This document shows positions 41,434 through 41,488 of a stretch of DNA of 41,488 bases, in pieces. A program made the position numbers and the translations under genes. The DNA is from CAYQZD01 sp964421875 (lineage in GTDB: Bacteria > Electryoneota > Tariuqbacteria > Tariuqbacterales > Tariuqbacteraceae). The stretch covers positions 1 to 41,488 of the forward strand of contig CAYQZD010000024.1 of the NCBI GenBank assembly GCA_964421875.1, read 5' to 3'. Position 1 is the first letter of the stretch; the number at the start of each line of letters is the position of its first letter. The notes beneath the pieces were generated by a model, which searched no databases, was not told the DNA's origin, and saw only the letters and a program-made list of their open reading frames with translations.

Positions 41434-41488
41434 TATTACTCAGATTCTGTGTTAACTTGAACGATGTGGTATCGACTTGTTCAAAATG
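41434..41488. repeat. Right copy of the 55-bp terminal inverted repeat
   Basis: Exact reverse complement of bases 1-55. It lies in the region 5' of the metallophosphoesterase gene, and identity stops at 41433. Confidence 0.95.

Noticed and set aside
1..41488. CRISPR arrays, tRNA or rRNA genes
   Set aside because: No regularly spaced direct repeats and no recognisable tRNA or rRNA sequence were seen on either strand.

Overview
The window holds a myovirus-like (contractile-tail) prophage structural region in a bacterial chromosome, flanked by host-type genes. The host is probably a member of the FCB superphylum (a Zixibacteria, Cloacimonadota, KSB1 or Marinimicrobia type lineage). This rests on two large exported proteins at the right end whose C-termini are type IX secretion sorting domains with the YPNPFN signature, and on exported CARDB/LPP20-type and lectin/barrel-type proteins elsewhere. 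The species cannot be named from sequence alone.

Layout: (1) 34-6580, minus strand: a two-gene defence cassette, a PLD-nuclease/SNF2-type helicase followed by an Eco57I-like adenine methyltransferase. The methyltransferase seems cut short where it runs into the terminal repeat. (2) 6746-36136, minus strand: one phage late gene cluster read right to left. Its order is methyltransferase/protease/scaffold polyprotein, decoration protein, major capsid, head-tail connectors, tail terminator, sheath, tube, frameshifted chaperones, tape measure, hub, spike, gp25, baseplate J, tail protein I, fibres and accessory proteins. Portal, terminase, integrase, replication and lysis genes are not seen. A TTGACA/TATTTT promoter lies directly before the first gene and a terminator shields it from the right. 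(3) Four plus-strand cassettes sit inside the minus-strand cluster: an exported CARDB/LPP20 protein (9322-11853), an amidoligase/GGCT/small-protein set (19405-21098), an exported lectin-like/beta-barrel protein (21704-22987), and a three-TM protein with a 4-nt-overlapping small partner (24784-25451). Three are visibly AT-rich and three have their own sigma70-like promoter with 17-bp spacing. Some replaced pieces of phage genes on insertion. (4) 36485-41404: two T9SS-exported proteins, convergent on a strong shared terminator.

The first and last 55 bases are perfect inverted copies of each other, so both edges probably run into the same multicopy element. The most unusual items are the 1357-residue fusion of two Dam-type methyltransferases to a capsid protease and a nested scaffold, the amidoligase/GGCT cassette inside tail genes, the three-TM/small-protein module, and the fibre locus where an insertion overwrote part of a duplicated gene block.
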